Notes under the pieces: generated by a model
Told to the model about the DNA's origin: nothing
Seen by the model: the letters and a program-made list of their open reading frames with translations, nothing else
Databases searched by the model: none
Shown: positions 39,349 to 48,730 of the stretch, one piece after another
Numbering within the stretch: the stretch's first letter is position 1
Layout of the letters: each line of letters opens with the position of its first letter
Assembly (NCBI GenBank): GCA_045649265.1
Contig: JAZRPO010000065.1
Location: forward strand, 1 to 51,606
Direction of reading: 5' to 3'
Length of the DNA stretch: 51,606 nt
Source of the DNA: SIG480 sp045649265
GTDB taxonomy: Bacteria > Bacillota > Clostridia > Oscillospirales > JAAYXM01
Translations under genes and position numbers: made by a program

Positions 39349-41139
39349 ATGGAAAACATTACAGGCATGAAAAGAACTGATTATTGCGGAGTTTTCCGTG
39401 CAGAAAACATAGGCAGCCCTGCAACCGTCTGCGGCTGGGTTCAGCGCGTGAGAAACCTTGGCGGTCTTATCTTTATTGACCTTCGTGACCGCTCGGGCAT
39501 AATCCAGTGCACCTTTGACGAGGCTGAAAATGCCGAGCTCTTTAAAAAGGCATTCACGGTAAGAAGCGAGTATGTCCTCTCAATCAAAGGAATGGTCAGA
39601 AGTCGCGGCGAGGGCGCAATAACGGACAGAATCCCTACCGGCGCAGTAGAAATTCTTGCCGAAGATATGCGAATTCTCTCAAAAGCACAGACAACCCCGT
39701 TTGAAATTGTGGAGGACAGCGATGTCAACGATGTTCTTCGTCTTAAATACAGATATCTTGACCTGCGCCGTCCTGACATGCAGCGCTTTATTGCATTGCG
39801 TCACCGTATAACAAAGCTTGCGCGCGATTATTACGATGAAAACGGCTTCTTCGAGATAGAAACCCCGATTCTTACGAAATCCACGCCGGAGGGTGCGCGT
39901 GACTATCTTGTTCCGTCACGAGTACACCCGGGAAAGTTCTATGCGCTTCCCCAGTCCCCGCAGCAGTACAAGCAGCTTCTTATGCTTGCGGGCTTTGACA
40001 GATATATGCAGATTGCACGCTGCTTCCGCGATGAGGACCTCAGGGCAGACCGCCAGCCGGAGTTCACTCAGATTGACCTTGAAATGTCATTTGCGGATGT
40101 CGATGATGTAATTTCAGTTAACGAAGGCTTTGTTGCATACCTTTTTGAAAAGGTGCTCGGAAGAAAAATAGAGCTTCCGCTTCGCCGCATACCCTATCGC
40201 GAAGCTATGGAGCGCTTCGGTTCGGACAAGCCGGATACGCGCTTCGGATACGAGCTTTGTGACATTTCAGACATAGCCGGAGCGTGCGGATTCAAAGTTT
40301 TCTCAGGCGCAGTTGAAGCCGGCGGAAGTGTCCGTATGATCAAGGTCGACGGTGGCGCGAAGTTTGCGAGAAAAGAAATTGACGGCCTTGCCGAATGGAT
40401 AAAGACATATCGTGCAAAGGGCCTTGCATGGTATAAAATTGCAGAAGACGGAACCGTTTCATCAAGCTTTGCGAAATTCCTCACAGAGGATGAGGTCAAG
40501 GCGATAGTCGACCGGGCAGGCGCAAAGAACGGCGATGTCATCTTTGTTGTTGCAGACGGAAAAGACGATGTTGTTTTTGCATCGCTCGGTGCGCTTCGCT
40601 CGGAATGTGCAAAGCGCCTCGGCGCAATCGACCCCGACCGCTACGATATTTTCTGGGTTGTCGAGTTTCCGTTGTTTGAGTATTCCGAGGAAGAGGACCG
40701 CTACGTTGCAAAGCACCACCCGTTCACCGCTCCGATGGATGAGGATGTCGAAACCATGACGACAGATCCTGCAAATGCAAGGGCAAAGGCATATGACCTT
40801 GTTATAAACGGAAACGAAGCCGGTGGCGGCTCGATAAGGATTCACTCCTCTGACCTCCAGGAGAAGATGTTTCAGGCTCTTGGATTTACGAAAGAAGAAG
40901 CCAATGACCGCTTCGGTCATATGATAGAAGCATTTTCTTATGGCGCGCCTCCTCACGGCGGTCTTGCTTTCGGTCTTGACAGGCTTGTTATGCTTCTTGC
41001 GGGAACAGATAACATCCGCGATGTTATCGCCTTCCCCAAGGTTCAGAACGCATCGGAGATTATGATGGCATCGCCTGACTTTGTAGAGGATGTCCAGCTT
41101 TCCGATCTCCACATAGAAATTACCGACAAACCCGAATAA
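39349..41139 (+). CDS. aspS: Aspartyl-tRNA synthetase
   Basis: 596 aa, the bacterial type with the GAD insertion domain (about residues 280-420). An OB-fold anticodon domain (VCGWVQRVRNLGGLIFIDLRD) comes first. Motif 2 is ARCFRDEDLRADRQPEFTQ and motif 3 GLAFGLDRLVMLLAG, with TDNIRDVIAFPK at the end. Whether it is discriminating or also charges tRNA-Asn cannot be told here; no gatCAB is in the window. Confidence 0.96.
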   Translation: MENITGMKRTDYCGVFRAENIGSPATVCGWVQRVRNLGGLIFIDLRDRSGIIQCTFDEAENAELFKKAFTVRSEYVLSIKGMVRSRGEGAITDRIPTGAVEILAEDMRILSKAQTTPFEIVEDSDVNDVLRLKYRYLDLRRPDMQRFIALRHRITKLARDYYDENGFFEIETPILTKSTPEGARDYLVPSRVHPGKFYALPQSPQQYKQLLMLAGFDRYMQIARCFRDEDLRADRQPEFTQIDLEMSFADVDDVISVNEGFVAYLFEKVLGRKIELPLRRIPYREAMERFGSDKPDTRFGYELCDISDIAGACGFKVFSGAVEAGGSVRMIKVDGGAKFARKEIDGLAEWIKTYRAKGLAWYKIAEDGTVSSSFAKFLTEDEVKAIVDRAGAKNGDVIFVVADGKDDVVFASLGALRSECAKRLGAIDPDRYDIFWVVEFPLFEYSEEEDRYVAKHHPFTAPMDEDVETMTTDPANARAKAYDLVINGNEAGGGSIRIHSSDLQEKMFQALGFTKEEANDRFGHMIEAFSYGAPPHGGLAFGLDRLVMLLAGTDNIRDVIAFPKVQNASEIMMASPDFVEDVQLSDLHIEITDKPE

Positions 41140-41222
41140 GTTCTCTTTTACACTTTATTAACAAACGTCTCTTAGTTTTGTGCTACAATAAATCACAAGA
41201 AACAAAAAGGAAGTTTGAGATA

Positions 41223-42143
41223 ATGATACGGATTGAAAACCTGTCAAAAAAATACGGTACAAAGGTCGCTGTCAAAGGAATTTCGTTTTCTATTGAGCGC
41301 GGCGAGGTTGTGGGATTTTTAGGCCCGAACGGTGCCGGAAAATCCACAACCATGAACGTTCTTACGGGATATCTCTCTGCAAGCGGCGGAAGCGCATCCA
41401 TTGCAGGGTTTGACGTGCTTGACGATGCTATTTCCGCGCGCAGGCACATAGGGTATCTGCCGGAGCAGCCCCCGCTCTACTTTGATATGACGGTTGACGA
41501 ATATCTCGAATTTGTATATGAGCTCAAAAAGGTTGATAAGCCAAGAAGCGAACATATAACAAGCATTTGCGAGCTTGTCGGGCTTTTGGATGTCCGCCGT
41601 CGTCTTATAAAGAATCTCTCAAAGGGATACAAGCAGCGTGTGGGAATTGCTCAGGCTCTTATCGGAGACCCCGAGGTGCTTATTCTTGACGAGCCGACTG
41701 TCGGGCTTGACCCAAACCAGATTATGGAAATCAGAAGCCTTATAAAAAACCTCGGAAAAGACAGGACGGTTATTCTATCGACTCATATAATCCCTGAGGT
41801 CATGGCTGTTTGCGAGAGAATTATAGTAATAAACGAGGGCGAAATTGTTGCAGATGATACGGTAAAAAACCTTATGCACGACCTCGGAGAGCAGAGCAAG
41901 TTTGAAGCTCAGATAGAGGGAGATGCCGGCGACATAATCGCAATTCTCGCACAAATCCCCGGTGTAACGGATGTTGTATGCGAAAGCGGAAAGTTCGTTA
42001 TAACTGCAGAGGACGGTGCTGACATAAGAAAGAACGTTTTCTATGCAGCTGCACAGAACGACCTTCCTCTTCTCTCCTTTGCGCAGATAGATGCGTCGCT
42101 TGAATCGGTATTTGCACGGCTGACGAAGAAGGAGGAGAAATAA
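41223..42143 (+). CDS. ABC transporter ATP-binding protein (GldA/CcmA type)
   Basis: 306 aa from the ATG with AAGGAAG 9 nt upstream. Walker A is GPNGAGKSTTMNVLTGYL, signature NLSKGYKQRVGIAQAL and Walker B VLILDEPTVGLDPNQ, with STHIIPEV for the switch His. The C-terminal 80 residues form the extra domain seen in ABC-2 ATPases (AQIPGVTDVVCESGKF). It powers the membrane protein encoded 3 nt downstream. The set ATPase-GldF-GldG-DUF4340 is widespread; its substrate is unknown outside gliding bacteria. Confidence 0.9.
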   Translation: MIRIENLSKKYGTKVAVKGISFSIERGEVVGFLGPNGAGKSTTMNVLTGYLSASGGSASIAGFDVLDDAISARRHIGYLPEQPPLYFDMTVDEYLEFVYELKKVDKPRSEHITSICELVGLLDVRRRLIKNLSKGYKQRVGIAQALIGDPEVLILDEPTVGLDPNQIMEIRSLIKNLGKDRTVILSTHIIPEVMAVCERIIVINEGEIVADDTVKNLMHDLGEQSKFEAQIEGDAGDIIAILAQIPGVTDVVCESGKFVITAEDGADIRKNVFYAAAQNDLPLLSFAQIDASLESVFARLTKKEEK

Positions 42144-42146
42144 GAA

Positions 42147-42851
42147 ATGAAAGCGATTTTTAAAAGAGAGCTCCGCTCATACTTTACCGGCGGAACGGGC
42201 TTTGTCTATTGCGCGGCATTTGCGCTCATTATGAACATCCTTTACAGCATAATGTGCATTTCCACCTATAAAAGCAACTTTATAGGGCTCTTTATGTATA
42301 TGTTAATTGCCATGATTTTTCTTATTCCCATTATGACAATGCGCATATGGAGCGAGGAGAAGAAGCAGAAGACAGACCAGCTCCTGCTTACTGCCCCCGT
42401 TACAACTGGAGAGATTGTTCTCGGCAAGTTTTTTGCAGCCTGCGTGGTTTTTCTTATCTCGCTTGCCCTGACACTCATCTACCCCGTTTTGTCCGCAAGC
42501 TACGGCAAGCTCTCTCTGGGAATAACAGTTGGAAACTATACCGCAATAATTCTCGCAGGAGCGGCGTATATTGCGATTTCACAGTTCATGTCATCGCTGA
42601 CGGAAAGCCAGATTATTTCTGCGGTTCTTTCAATGCTCACGCTTTCCCTTTTCTTTTTTCTAAACGTAGTTTTCACCGCTACAAACGTTGAGTTTATTTC
42701 AGCGATTGCCTCTTTCCTTTCTTTGATAACGAGGTTTGCAAACTTTACACAGGGAATCTTCTCCCTTTCGGATGTGGTTTATTTTATAAGCCTTTCGGTG
42801 CTGTTTTTGTTCTTCACCTCCCGAGTTATTGAAAAACGCCGTTGGAGCTGA
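42147..42851 (+). CDS. ABC-2 type permease (GldF-like)
   Basis: 234 aa with six transmembrane segments: MKAIFKRELRSYFTGGTGFV, then ELR-type cytoplasmic motifs (MRIWSEEKKQKTDQLLLTAPV), close to GldF/NosY-type permeases. It is between the ATPase gene and a GldG-family gene in one operon. It probably forms the membrane part of an exporter or of a machine acting on the cell surface. Confidence 0.88.
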   Translation: MKAIFKRELRSYFTGGTGFVYCAAFALIMNILYSIMCISTYKSNFIGLFMYMLIAMIFLIPIMTMRIWSEEKKQKTDQLLLTAPVTTGEIVLGKFFAACVVFLISLALTLIYPVLSASYGKLSLGITVGNYTAIILAGAAYIAISQFMSSLTESQIISAVLSMLTLSLFFFLNVVFTATNVEFISAIASFLSLITRFANFTQGIFSLSDVVYFISLSVLFLFFTSRVIEKRRWS

Positions 42852-42899
42852 GGTTGGCCCTTGAAAATCAAAGATGTTAAAAAAGAGGAGGAAACAAAA

Positions 42900-44333
42900 A
42901 TGAAATTTTCTTTTAATAAAAGAAAGCTGCAATACGGCTCGGCAAGCGTAATGCTGACGGTTTTGTTCGTTGCTGTGGTTGTGGTTTTGAATATTTTTGC
43001 GGAATTTCTGACAGACCGATTCTCTTTAAAGCTCGACATGACCGAATCCGGGCAATACAGCCTTTCGGATGAAACCCGTGATATGTTAAAAGAGCTTGAA
43101 ACCGATGTCGACATCTACATACTTTCTGCCCGGCCGGATATGGAAAAAGGCGAAATCTCAAAGCTTTGCCTTGAAACAATCCAGAGATACGCCACCGCCT
43201 CCGGCGGAAAGGTGGAGTATGAGTTTATAGATCCGGACAAAAACCCGCAGTTTTTCAGCAAATACCCCAAGGCAAAGGGAGCATCTCTCCGAGACATAGT
43301 AGTAGAAGGTCCGGAGCGGTATATCGTTGTAAGCAGTGCGGAGTTTGCATATCAAATCGGAAAGCAAAGCAAGGTATATTACCAGATTGAAGAAAAGCTT
43401 TCCGGCGCGATTTTATATACCTCCTCTGCTGAGGTCACATCTGCCGGTTTTGTTATGGGCCACGGTGAAACCAAGCCGGACGCGCTCGTTTCTCATTTTT
43501 CCGGCAACAACTTTGAAATATCAGATGTTGATTTGCTCTCCGGCATTCCGGAGGGAATAACAAACCTCGTAATCTCCGCTCCCGGAACAGACTTTACAGC
43601 AGAGGAAATTGAAACTCTCGAAAAATATCTCTCAACCGGCGGAAGAAACCTCTATGTCTTCTGGAGTATGGAGACTCCGAGCCTCCCTGTGCTTGAGAGA
43701 TACCTCTCAGAATGGGGAATTGCCTTCTCGCAGCAGGTAATCTGTGACGAGTCAAATGCATACATGTCTCCAGGAATAGTAATTTCTGATATTGCAGAAA
43801 ACGAGGCAATAAAAAAAGAGCTCCAGGGCCAGTCGTTCGTGCTCTCGCCTGAGGCACGGCCGATAGAGCTTCTGTGGTCTGAAAAAGAATATATGAGAAC
43901 TCTCCCGCTCGTCGTAACAAAGGACACATCCTATGCAAAGGAAATTTCTGCAGACAAGACGATAAAGGAATTTACGCGTGCAGCGGGCGATGCTTCCGGC
44001 CCGTTTGTAACAGCGGCGATTTCGGAAAAAGCGCTTGGAAGTGTAACCGATCAGAGCTATTCAAGGATTGCGGTTTTTGGTTCATATGCAATGGCGCTTG
44101 AAGAGATAACAGCAGTGCCCCGTGCATTTAACGGAACTCTGCTTGCTCGTCTTACAAGCTATTCCAACCCGAACACCAAGACAATGGAAATTGCACCAAC
44201 CGTTGTTTCGGATTATGACCTCAACATAACCGAAAACGAAGCAAAAGGGCTGCGACTGCTTCTTATAGCAGTAATCCCGGCTGCAATTATCCTTGCCGGA
44301 ATATTTGTGTTTTTAAAGAGGAAGAACAGATAA
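42900..44333 (+). CDS. GldG family auxiliary ABC component
   Basis: 477 aa from the ATG with GAGGAGG 8 nt upstream (a frame extending 39 nt earlier lacks a site). An N-terminal helix (SVMLTVLFVAVVVVLNIF) and C-terminal helix (LLLIAVIPAAIILAGIFVFL) flank a large extracellular domain with LDMTESGQYSLSDETRDML, VEYEFIDPDKNP and GFVMGHGETKPD, the ABC_transp_aux (GldG) pattern. It ends 1 nt into the DUF4340 gene (TAATG). Confidence 0.88.
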   Translation: MKFSFNKRKLQYGSASVMLTVLFVAVVVVLNIFAEFLTDRFSLKLDMTESGQYSLSDETRDMLKELETDVDIYILSARPDMEKGEISKLCLETIQRYATASGGKVEYEFIDPDKNPQFFSKYPKAKGASLRDIVVEGPERYIVVSSAEFAYQIGKQSKVYYQIEEKLSGAILYTSSAEVTSAGFVMGHGETKPDALVSHFSGNNFEISDVDLLSGIPEGITNLVISAPGTDFTAEEIETLEKYLSTGGRNLYVFWSMETPSLPVLERYLSEWGIAFSQQVICDESNAYMSPGIVISDIAENEAIKKELQGQSFVLSPEARPIELLWSEKEYMRTLPLVVTKDTSYAKEISADKTIKEFTRAAGDASGPFVTAAISEKALGSVTDQSYSRIAVFGSYAMALEEITAVPRAFNGTLLARLTSYSNPNTKTMEIAPTVVSDYDLNITENEAKGLRLLLIAVIPAAIILAGIFVFLKRKNR

Positions 44334-45763
44334 TGAAACAGTTTAAATCCGTTATTATCTGCGCGGCAGCGCTTGTTGTGATTAGCCTTGCAGTGTTCGC
44401 AGCAATAAAACTTATTCCAAACAAAGCCTCGGAAGCACCCGGCGGCCCGAATGTTCCGGAGTCTTCCGAAAACATCTGCATCACCGAGTTTTTGCCGGAG
44501 GAAATTTCCTCCGTTGAAATAACTTCGGATTCGGGAGAGAGCTTTGAAATAGAATGGTTCGAAACGGAATTTGGAAGAGATGCCCGCATACGAGGAGAAA
44601 ACGGTCCCCTTGCCTATAACAGCAGAGAACTGTCAACTCTTGCCCACTACCTTGGTCCTCTGGTGGCTCTTGAAGAGCTTGAGGCAGGAGAGGATGAAGT
44701 GTTTGGCTTTGACTCTCCGCGCCGCACAGTAAAAATTTCGCTTAAAAACGGAGAACGAGTAACGCTTCTTTTGGGCGATTCGCTTGCCATAAATGACGGG
44801 GCATATCTTCGCCGTGCAGACAGCAGCAATGTTTATATAGTAGGAAAGACGATTGAGCATGCCTTCATGAAGACAAAGTCAGAATACCGCGAAATAGAGC
44901 TTTTTAAAACGTTTGAAGATACCGAGCTTATAACAATGGCGGAATACACACCACACGGCAAGGAGCCGATAAGGGTTGTCCGCAAAAGCGAAGAAGAGAT
45001 AGCGCTTGACGCTGAAAGAACGTTGCTTGATCTTCCCTATAAGCTGACATCACCGGTTTCAGCAAACGCAAATCCGGACACAATCAATGAGGCGTTTCTC
45101 AAAAAAATCGTTGGGATAGAAGCTGATCATGTGGTTGAGGATAACCCCAAGGATCTTTCAAAGTACGGGCTTGACAAGGCTGCAAAGCTTCGTTTTGAAA
45201 CCGCAAACGGAATCTCGGTTTCAATTCTCATAGGAGCAACTACAAAGAACGGAACAAGCTATATTATGGAGGAGGGTATTCCCTCCGTATTGGAAACCAA
45301 AGAAGCCATAGACCTTTCCACGCTTTCGCATACAGATATAACTATGAGGCTGATCTGGTTTTTCAATTCAAACGAAGTATCCTCGCTTCAATATAAGCTC
45401 GCAGACGGAAGAGCTGCAACCTTAAACCTATCGGTAACGGAAAACGAGGTAAAGGGCAGCTTTAACGGAAAAGAGCTTTCCGGCAGCAATGCACAAAACC
45501 TGTTTGTTAAATCGGTGCGTTTTTCTCTTGCCGGAGAATATTCAGGCTCAAACAACCTTACCGAAGCCGAAATAGCTATTACGGCACGGCTTAAAAACGG
45601 AAAAAGATCAACCCTTTCTTTGCACAGGTTAAACGAAAGGCAGTATGCCGCAAGAGTAGACGGCAAACCAGCAGAGTTCTACGTTGCAGTAGGAGAGGTA
45701 AAAGAGCTTGTTGATGCGATTGAGCTTGCTTTTTCGGGAAAAGACATTCCCTCTATGTTCTAA
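44333..45763 (+). CDS. DUF4340 domain protein of the GldFG-like system
   Basis: 476 aa with one N-terminal membrane anchor (SVIICAAALVVISLAVFAAI) and an extracellular part. Two repeats of the pattern YGLD/FGFDSP-(K/R)-(L/V)-F-(L)-NG followed by LLLGD or ILIGA are typical of DUF4340 (VFGFDSPRRTVKISL; KYGLDKAAKLRFETANG). Such genes commonly follow GldFG operons. The role is unknown; a surface or lipid-handling function is only inference. Confidence 0.85.
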   Translation: MKQFKSVIICAAALVVISLAVFAAIKLIPNKASEAPGGPNVPESSENICITEFLPEEISSVEITSDSGESFEIEWFETEFGRDARIRGENGPLAYNSRELSTLAHYLGPLVALEELEAGEDEVFGFDSPRRTVKISLKNGERVTLLLGDSLAINDGAYLRRADSSNVYIVGKTIEHAFMKTKSEYREIELFKTFEDTELITMAEYTPHGKEPIRVVRKSEEEIALDAERTLLDLPYKLTSPVSANANPDTINEAFLKKIVGIEADHVVEDNPKDLSKYGLDKAAKLRFETANGISVSILIGATTKNGTSYIMEEGIPSVLETKEAIDLSTLSHTDITMRLIWFFNSNEVSSLQYKLADGRAATLNLSVTENEVKGSFNGKELSGSNAQNLFVKSVRFSLAGEYSGSNNLTEAEIAITARLKNGKRSTLSLHRLNERQYAARVDGKPAEFYVAVGEVKELVDAIELAFSGKDIPSMF

Positions 45764-45770
45764 ATTCTTC

Positions 45771-45797
45771 GGCGGGGTTTTTCCCCGCCGGTTTTTT
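45771..45797 (+). terminator. Terminator after the GldFG/DUF4340 operon
   Basis: GGCGGGG (45771-45777) pairs with CCCCGCC (45783-45789) over a 5-nt loop and is followed by six T residues. The aroE-aroK ribosome site follows directly. Confidence 0.88.
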
Positions 45798-45813
45798 AAA
45801 AGGAAGTGTAAAA

Positions 45814-47046
45814 ATGGTTCGGAAGTGTGGCCTTTTGGGCGAAACTTTGCGCCACAGCTTTTCAAAACAGATTCATGCGGTTTTTGCAGATTATGAATAC
45901 AGTTACCATGCAGTAGAAAAGAAAGAGTTTGAAAGGCTCTTAAAGAGCGGGGAGCTATCGGGAATGAATGTAACAATCCCGTATAAAGAGCTTGCCTTTT
46001 CGCTGTGTGATGAATGCTCCGAAACCGCCAAGGCGGCAGGCAGCGTAAATACGGTAGTCCACCGAAACGGCAAGATATACGGAGAAAACACCGACGTTTT
46101 CGGATTTATGTATATGCTTTCAAAAGCCAAAATTTCGCTTTCGGGGAAGAACGTCATAGTTCTCGGAAGCGGAGGAACCTCAAAAACAGCTTGCTTTGCG
46201 GCAAAAAAGCTTAATGCGGCGCGGATAACGGTGGTTTCGAGAAGCGGAGAGGTTAATTACGATAACGTTTATAATCTTGCTGATACACAAATTGTTATAA
46301 ACACCACCCCTGTCGGAATGTACCCCAAAAACGAGAGTGTCCCAATAGATTTGTCGCGATTTCCAAACTGCGAAGGTGTTGTTGATGTTGTATACAACCC
46401 ACTCAAGACGCGTCTGCTTCAAACTGCCGAAAGGCTTAAAATCCCCTGTGCCACCGGCCTTTATATGCTTGCGGCGCAAGCCTTTCGCTCGGCTGAGCTT
46501 TTTCTTGAAAAAAAGCTGCCCGAAACTCTTGTCGACAAAGCTGTCGCAACTGTTTGGAAGGAAATTGCCAACATTGTTCTTATAGGAATGCCCGGAAGCG
46601 GAAAGACTACGATTGCAACAAGCCTTGCTGAATTGACATCAAAAAAGCTTTGCGACACAGATGCGGAAATAGAAGCCCGCTTGGGAATGTCTCCGGCGGA
46701 GATTATCACAACCCGGGGTGAGGCAGAATTTCGTGAGATTGAAAAATCGGTAGTTGCAGAGATTTCAAAGGAGAGCGGGCTTGTAATTTCTACCGGTGGC
46801 GGTGTTGTGGAGAGAAGTGAGAACTTTGATTCTCTTTCCCAAAACGGCAGGATATATTTTATTGAGCGGGATTTGCAAAAGCTCGCAACAGATAACCGCC
46901 CTCTTTCAAAGAGTGTTGCCGCGCTATATGAAAGGCGAATTGGGAAATATTTGGAATTTTCAGATGCAAAAATCGACAACAATGGAAAAATTGAGAATTC
47001 AATTGACAAAATATTAAAAGATTTCTCAAAAAAAAAGCAGAATTAA
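45814..47046 (+). CDS. Bifunctional shikimate dehydrogenase / shikimate kinase (AroE-AroK fusion)
   Basis: 410 aa in one frame. Residues about 1-245 are AroE: the shikimate-site region GLLGETLRHSFSKQIH, catalytic Lys58 in MNVTIPYKEL, Asp94 in GENTDVFGF, a GSGGTSKTACFAAKKL NADP loop and GLYMLAAQAF. Residues about 250-400 are AroK: Walker A GMPGSGKTTIA, CDTDAEIE, RGEAEFREIE, STGGGVV and the lid NRPLSK. The two catalyse consecutive steps from 3-dehydroshikimate to shikimate 3-phosphate. The arrangement is uncommon in a single gene. No frameshift or stop separates the halves. AAAAGGAAG precedes the start. Confidence 0.93.
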   Translation: MVRKCGLLGETLRHSFSKQIHAVFADYEYSYHAVEKKEFERLLKSGELSGMNVTIPYKELAFSLCDECSETAKAAGSVNTVVHRNGKIYGENTDVFGFMYMLSKAKISLSGKNVIVLGSGGTSKTACFAAKKLNAARITVVSRSGEVNYDNVYNLADTQIVINTTPVGMYPKNESVPIDLSRFPNCEGVVDVVYNPLKTRLLQTAERLKIPCATGLYMLAAQAFRSAELFLEKKLPETLVDKAVATVWKEIANIVLIGMPGSGKTTIATSLAELTSKKLCDTDAEIEARLGMSPAEIITTRGEAEFREIEKSVVAEISKESGLVISTGGGVVERSENFDSLSQNGRIYFIERDLQKLATDNRPLSKSVAALYERRIGKYLEFSDAKIDNNGKIENSIDKILKDFSKKKQN

Positions 47047-47056
47047 AAATTTTTGC

Positions 47057-47085
47057 TTTACAAAAACAAATTATTATGATAGTAT
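47057..47085 (+). promoter_or_regulatory. Promoter of the polysaccharide kinase/phosphatase operon
   Basis: TTTACA (47057-47062), 17-nt spacer, TAGTAT (47080-47085). A leader of about 140 nt follows. It contains a weak GGGG/CCC hairpin with a T-run (47104-47128), possibly an attenuator or the end of the aro transcript. Confidence 0.6.
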
Positions 47086-47237
47086 AAACATACTGGTATT
47101 ACTATGGGGTTTTTGCCCTGTTTTTTTACATATCGCTTTATTAAAGATGAAGTATTTTCAGTATATCATCGTATACCGTATTATAGAAGTATATAAAGAA
47201 AAAAGGCTTTTGCTGACTCATAAGGAGGATATATCTG

Positions 47238-47957
47238 ATGGAGTTGGATTTAAAAAAAACAGTGCTAGTGTTGCTTTCACGTGCTCGCAGTATAGTGGGG
47301 ATAACGCTTTTGTGTGCACTCGCTTTCTTTGTTTTCAGCAACTTTTTCATCACCCCTGTCTACACCTCGCAGACGTTGCTTCACGTTTCAAACACGACTG
47401 AGCGCAAGTCGTCCATTGTTACAACAAGTGATGTTGAGGTTTCGCGAGAGCTTCTTGAAACATGCGTTGTTATTTTAAACAGCAGAACAGTTCTTGATAA
47501 GGTTGCAGCGCAGTCAGGGCTTAATTACACGGCATCGCAGATAAAGGGTATGATTTCTGCCGAGTCTGTTTCTTCGACTGAAATTTTCAAAATTTCGGTT
47601 ACGCACACAGACCCCAAGGAAGCCCAGATTCTGGCGGATACGATCACAAGGGTTGCCCCCGGCGAATTCAAGCGAGTTCTCAACGGCGGCGCAGTTTCAG
47701 TAGTTGACTATGCAACGCTTCCGCTTTCCCCATCGGCTCCGAACGTTGCAAGAAACACAATCCTCGGAGCTATCCTCGGCGCAGGCATCACAATACTCAT
47801 TTTCTTGTTAAGAGAAGCAATGGATACAACCGTTCGTGACGAGGTTATTCTTGAAGAAGAATTCAGTATTCCGGTTATCGGGTTGATCCCGTCTTTTGAA
47901 TTGACAGAAAAGGATCCCCAGACCTTTTTCGATAAGATCAGGAAAAGGAGGGAGTAA
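47238..47957 (+). CDS. Wzz/YveK-type chain-length or kinase-activating membrane protein
   Basis: 239 aa with two transmembrane segments (about 17-38 and 172-192) framing an extracytoplasmic domain. The second segment is preceded by the proline-rich LPLSPSAPNVARN typical of Wzz/CapA-type proteins. It would activate the tyrosine kinase encoded 3 nt downstream and help set polysaccharide chain length or export. AAGGAGG is 9 nt before the ATG. Confidence 0.88.
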   Translation: MELDLKKTVLVLLSRARSIVGITLLCALAFFVFSNFFITPVYTSQTLLHVSNTTERKSSIVTTSDVEVSRELLETCVVILNSRTVLDKVAAQSGLNYTASQIKGMISAESVSSTEIFKISVTHTDPKEAQILADTITRVAPGEFKRVLNGGAVSVVDYATLPLSPSAPNVARNTILGAILGAGITILIFLLREAMDTTVRDEVILEEEFSIPVIGLIPSFELTEKDPQTFFDKIRKRRE

Positions 47958-47960
47958 CAG

Positions 47961-48719
47961 GTGGGTTTTTTAAAACTTAAAAACAAACTTAAAAACGAAA
48001 AAAAGGTGTTTACAGACAAAGAGCGCCTCATTCGTGTTGACAGCCACTTTACAATAATTGAGGCATACAAAAGAATGAGGACCAATCTTCTTTTTATGCT
48101 TGGCAAGGAAAGAAAAGTGATTGCGTTTACAAGCACCACTGCGAATGAAGGAAAGACAACAAACTGTTTAAATCTCGGAATCACCTTTTCACAGATGGGG
48201 AAGAAAACGCTCATAATAGATATGGATATGCGCAGGCCGCAGATTCACCACTATTTTGATGTTGAAGCTTCTCCCGGTCTTTCGGAAGTCCTTGCGGGCT
48301 TTTCCCAGAAACCAACCATTTTAAAAACCGAGTACGAAAATCTTTACGTGCTTCCCGCGGGGAAAACTCCGCCCTCACCGCCGGAGCTCATTATGTCGCA
48401 AGTATTTCTTTCGCTTCTTGAAGAGCTGAAATCCGAGTTTGAGTACATCTTCATTGATACGCCTCCGGTCCAACTTGTTACGGATCTCGCTGTTGTTGCA
48501 GGGAAAATCGATGGTGTTGTATTTGTAGTTCGTGAAAGAGAAGTTCCGATAGATATGCTCAAAAAAGCTGTTGCGAGCATTGAGCAGGTTGGCGGAAAGC
48601 TTCTGGGCTTTGTTCTCAATGACTCTAATAAAGCCTCTGCATACTTGCAGTACAGATACCGCAGAAAGTATGCAAAGAAATATGGGTATGGATATTCTAA
48701 CGTTGACGAACAGGCTTAG
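47961..48719 (+). CDS. CpsD/YwqD-type bacterial tyrosine kinase
   Basis: 252 aa, GTG start with AGGAGGG 8 nt upstream. IEAYKRMRTNLLFML, then Walker A TSTTANEGKTTN, Walker A' LIIDMDMRRPQIH and Walker B FIDTPPV identify the BY-kinase fold. The C-terminus has a tyrosine cluster (YLQYRYRRKYAKKYGYGY) for autophosphorylation. It controls exopolysaccharide synthesis together with its membrane activator and the phosphatase that follows. The usual PGEGK loop reads ANEGK. Confidence 0.9.
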   Translation: MGFLKLKNKLKNEKKVFTDKERLIRVDSHFTIIEAYKRMRTNLLFMLGKERKVIAFTSTTANEGKTTNCLNLGITFSQMGKKTLIIDMDMRRPQIHHYFDVEASPGLSEVLAGFSQKPTILKTEYENLYVLPAGKTPPSPPELIMSQVFLSLLEELKSEFEYIFIDTPPVQLVTDLAVVAGKIDGVVFVVREREVPIDMLKKAVASIEQVGGKLLGFVLNDSNKASAYLQYRYRRKYAKKYGYGYSNVDEQA

Positions 48720-48730
48720 AGGATATTCAT

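Noticed and set aside
47147..47401. 84-aa open frame at the start of the Wzz-like gene
   Set aside because: It is out of frame with the well-supported gene at 47238 and lacks a ribosome site.
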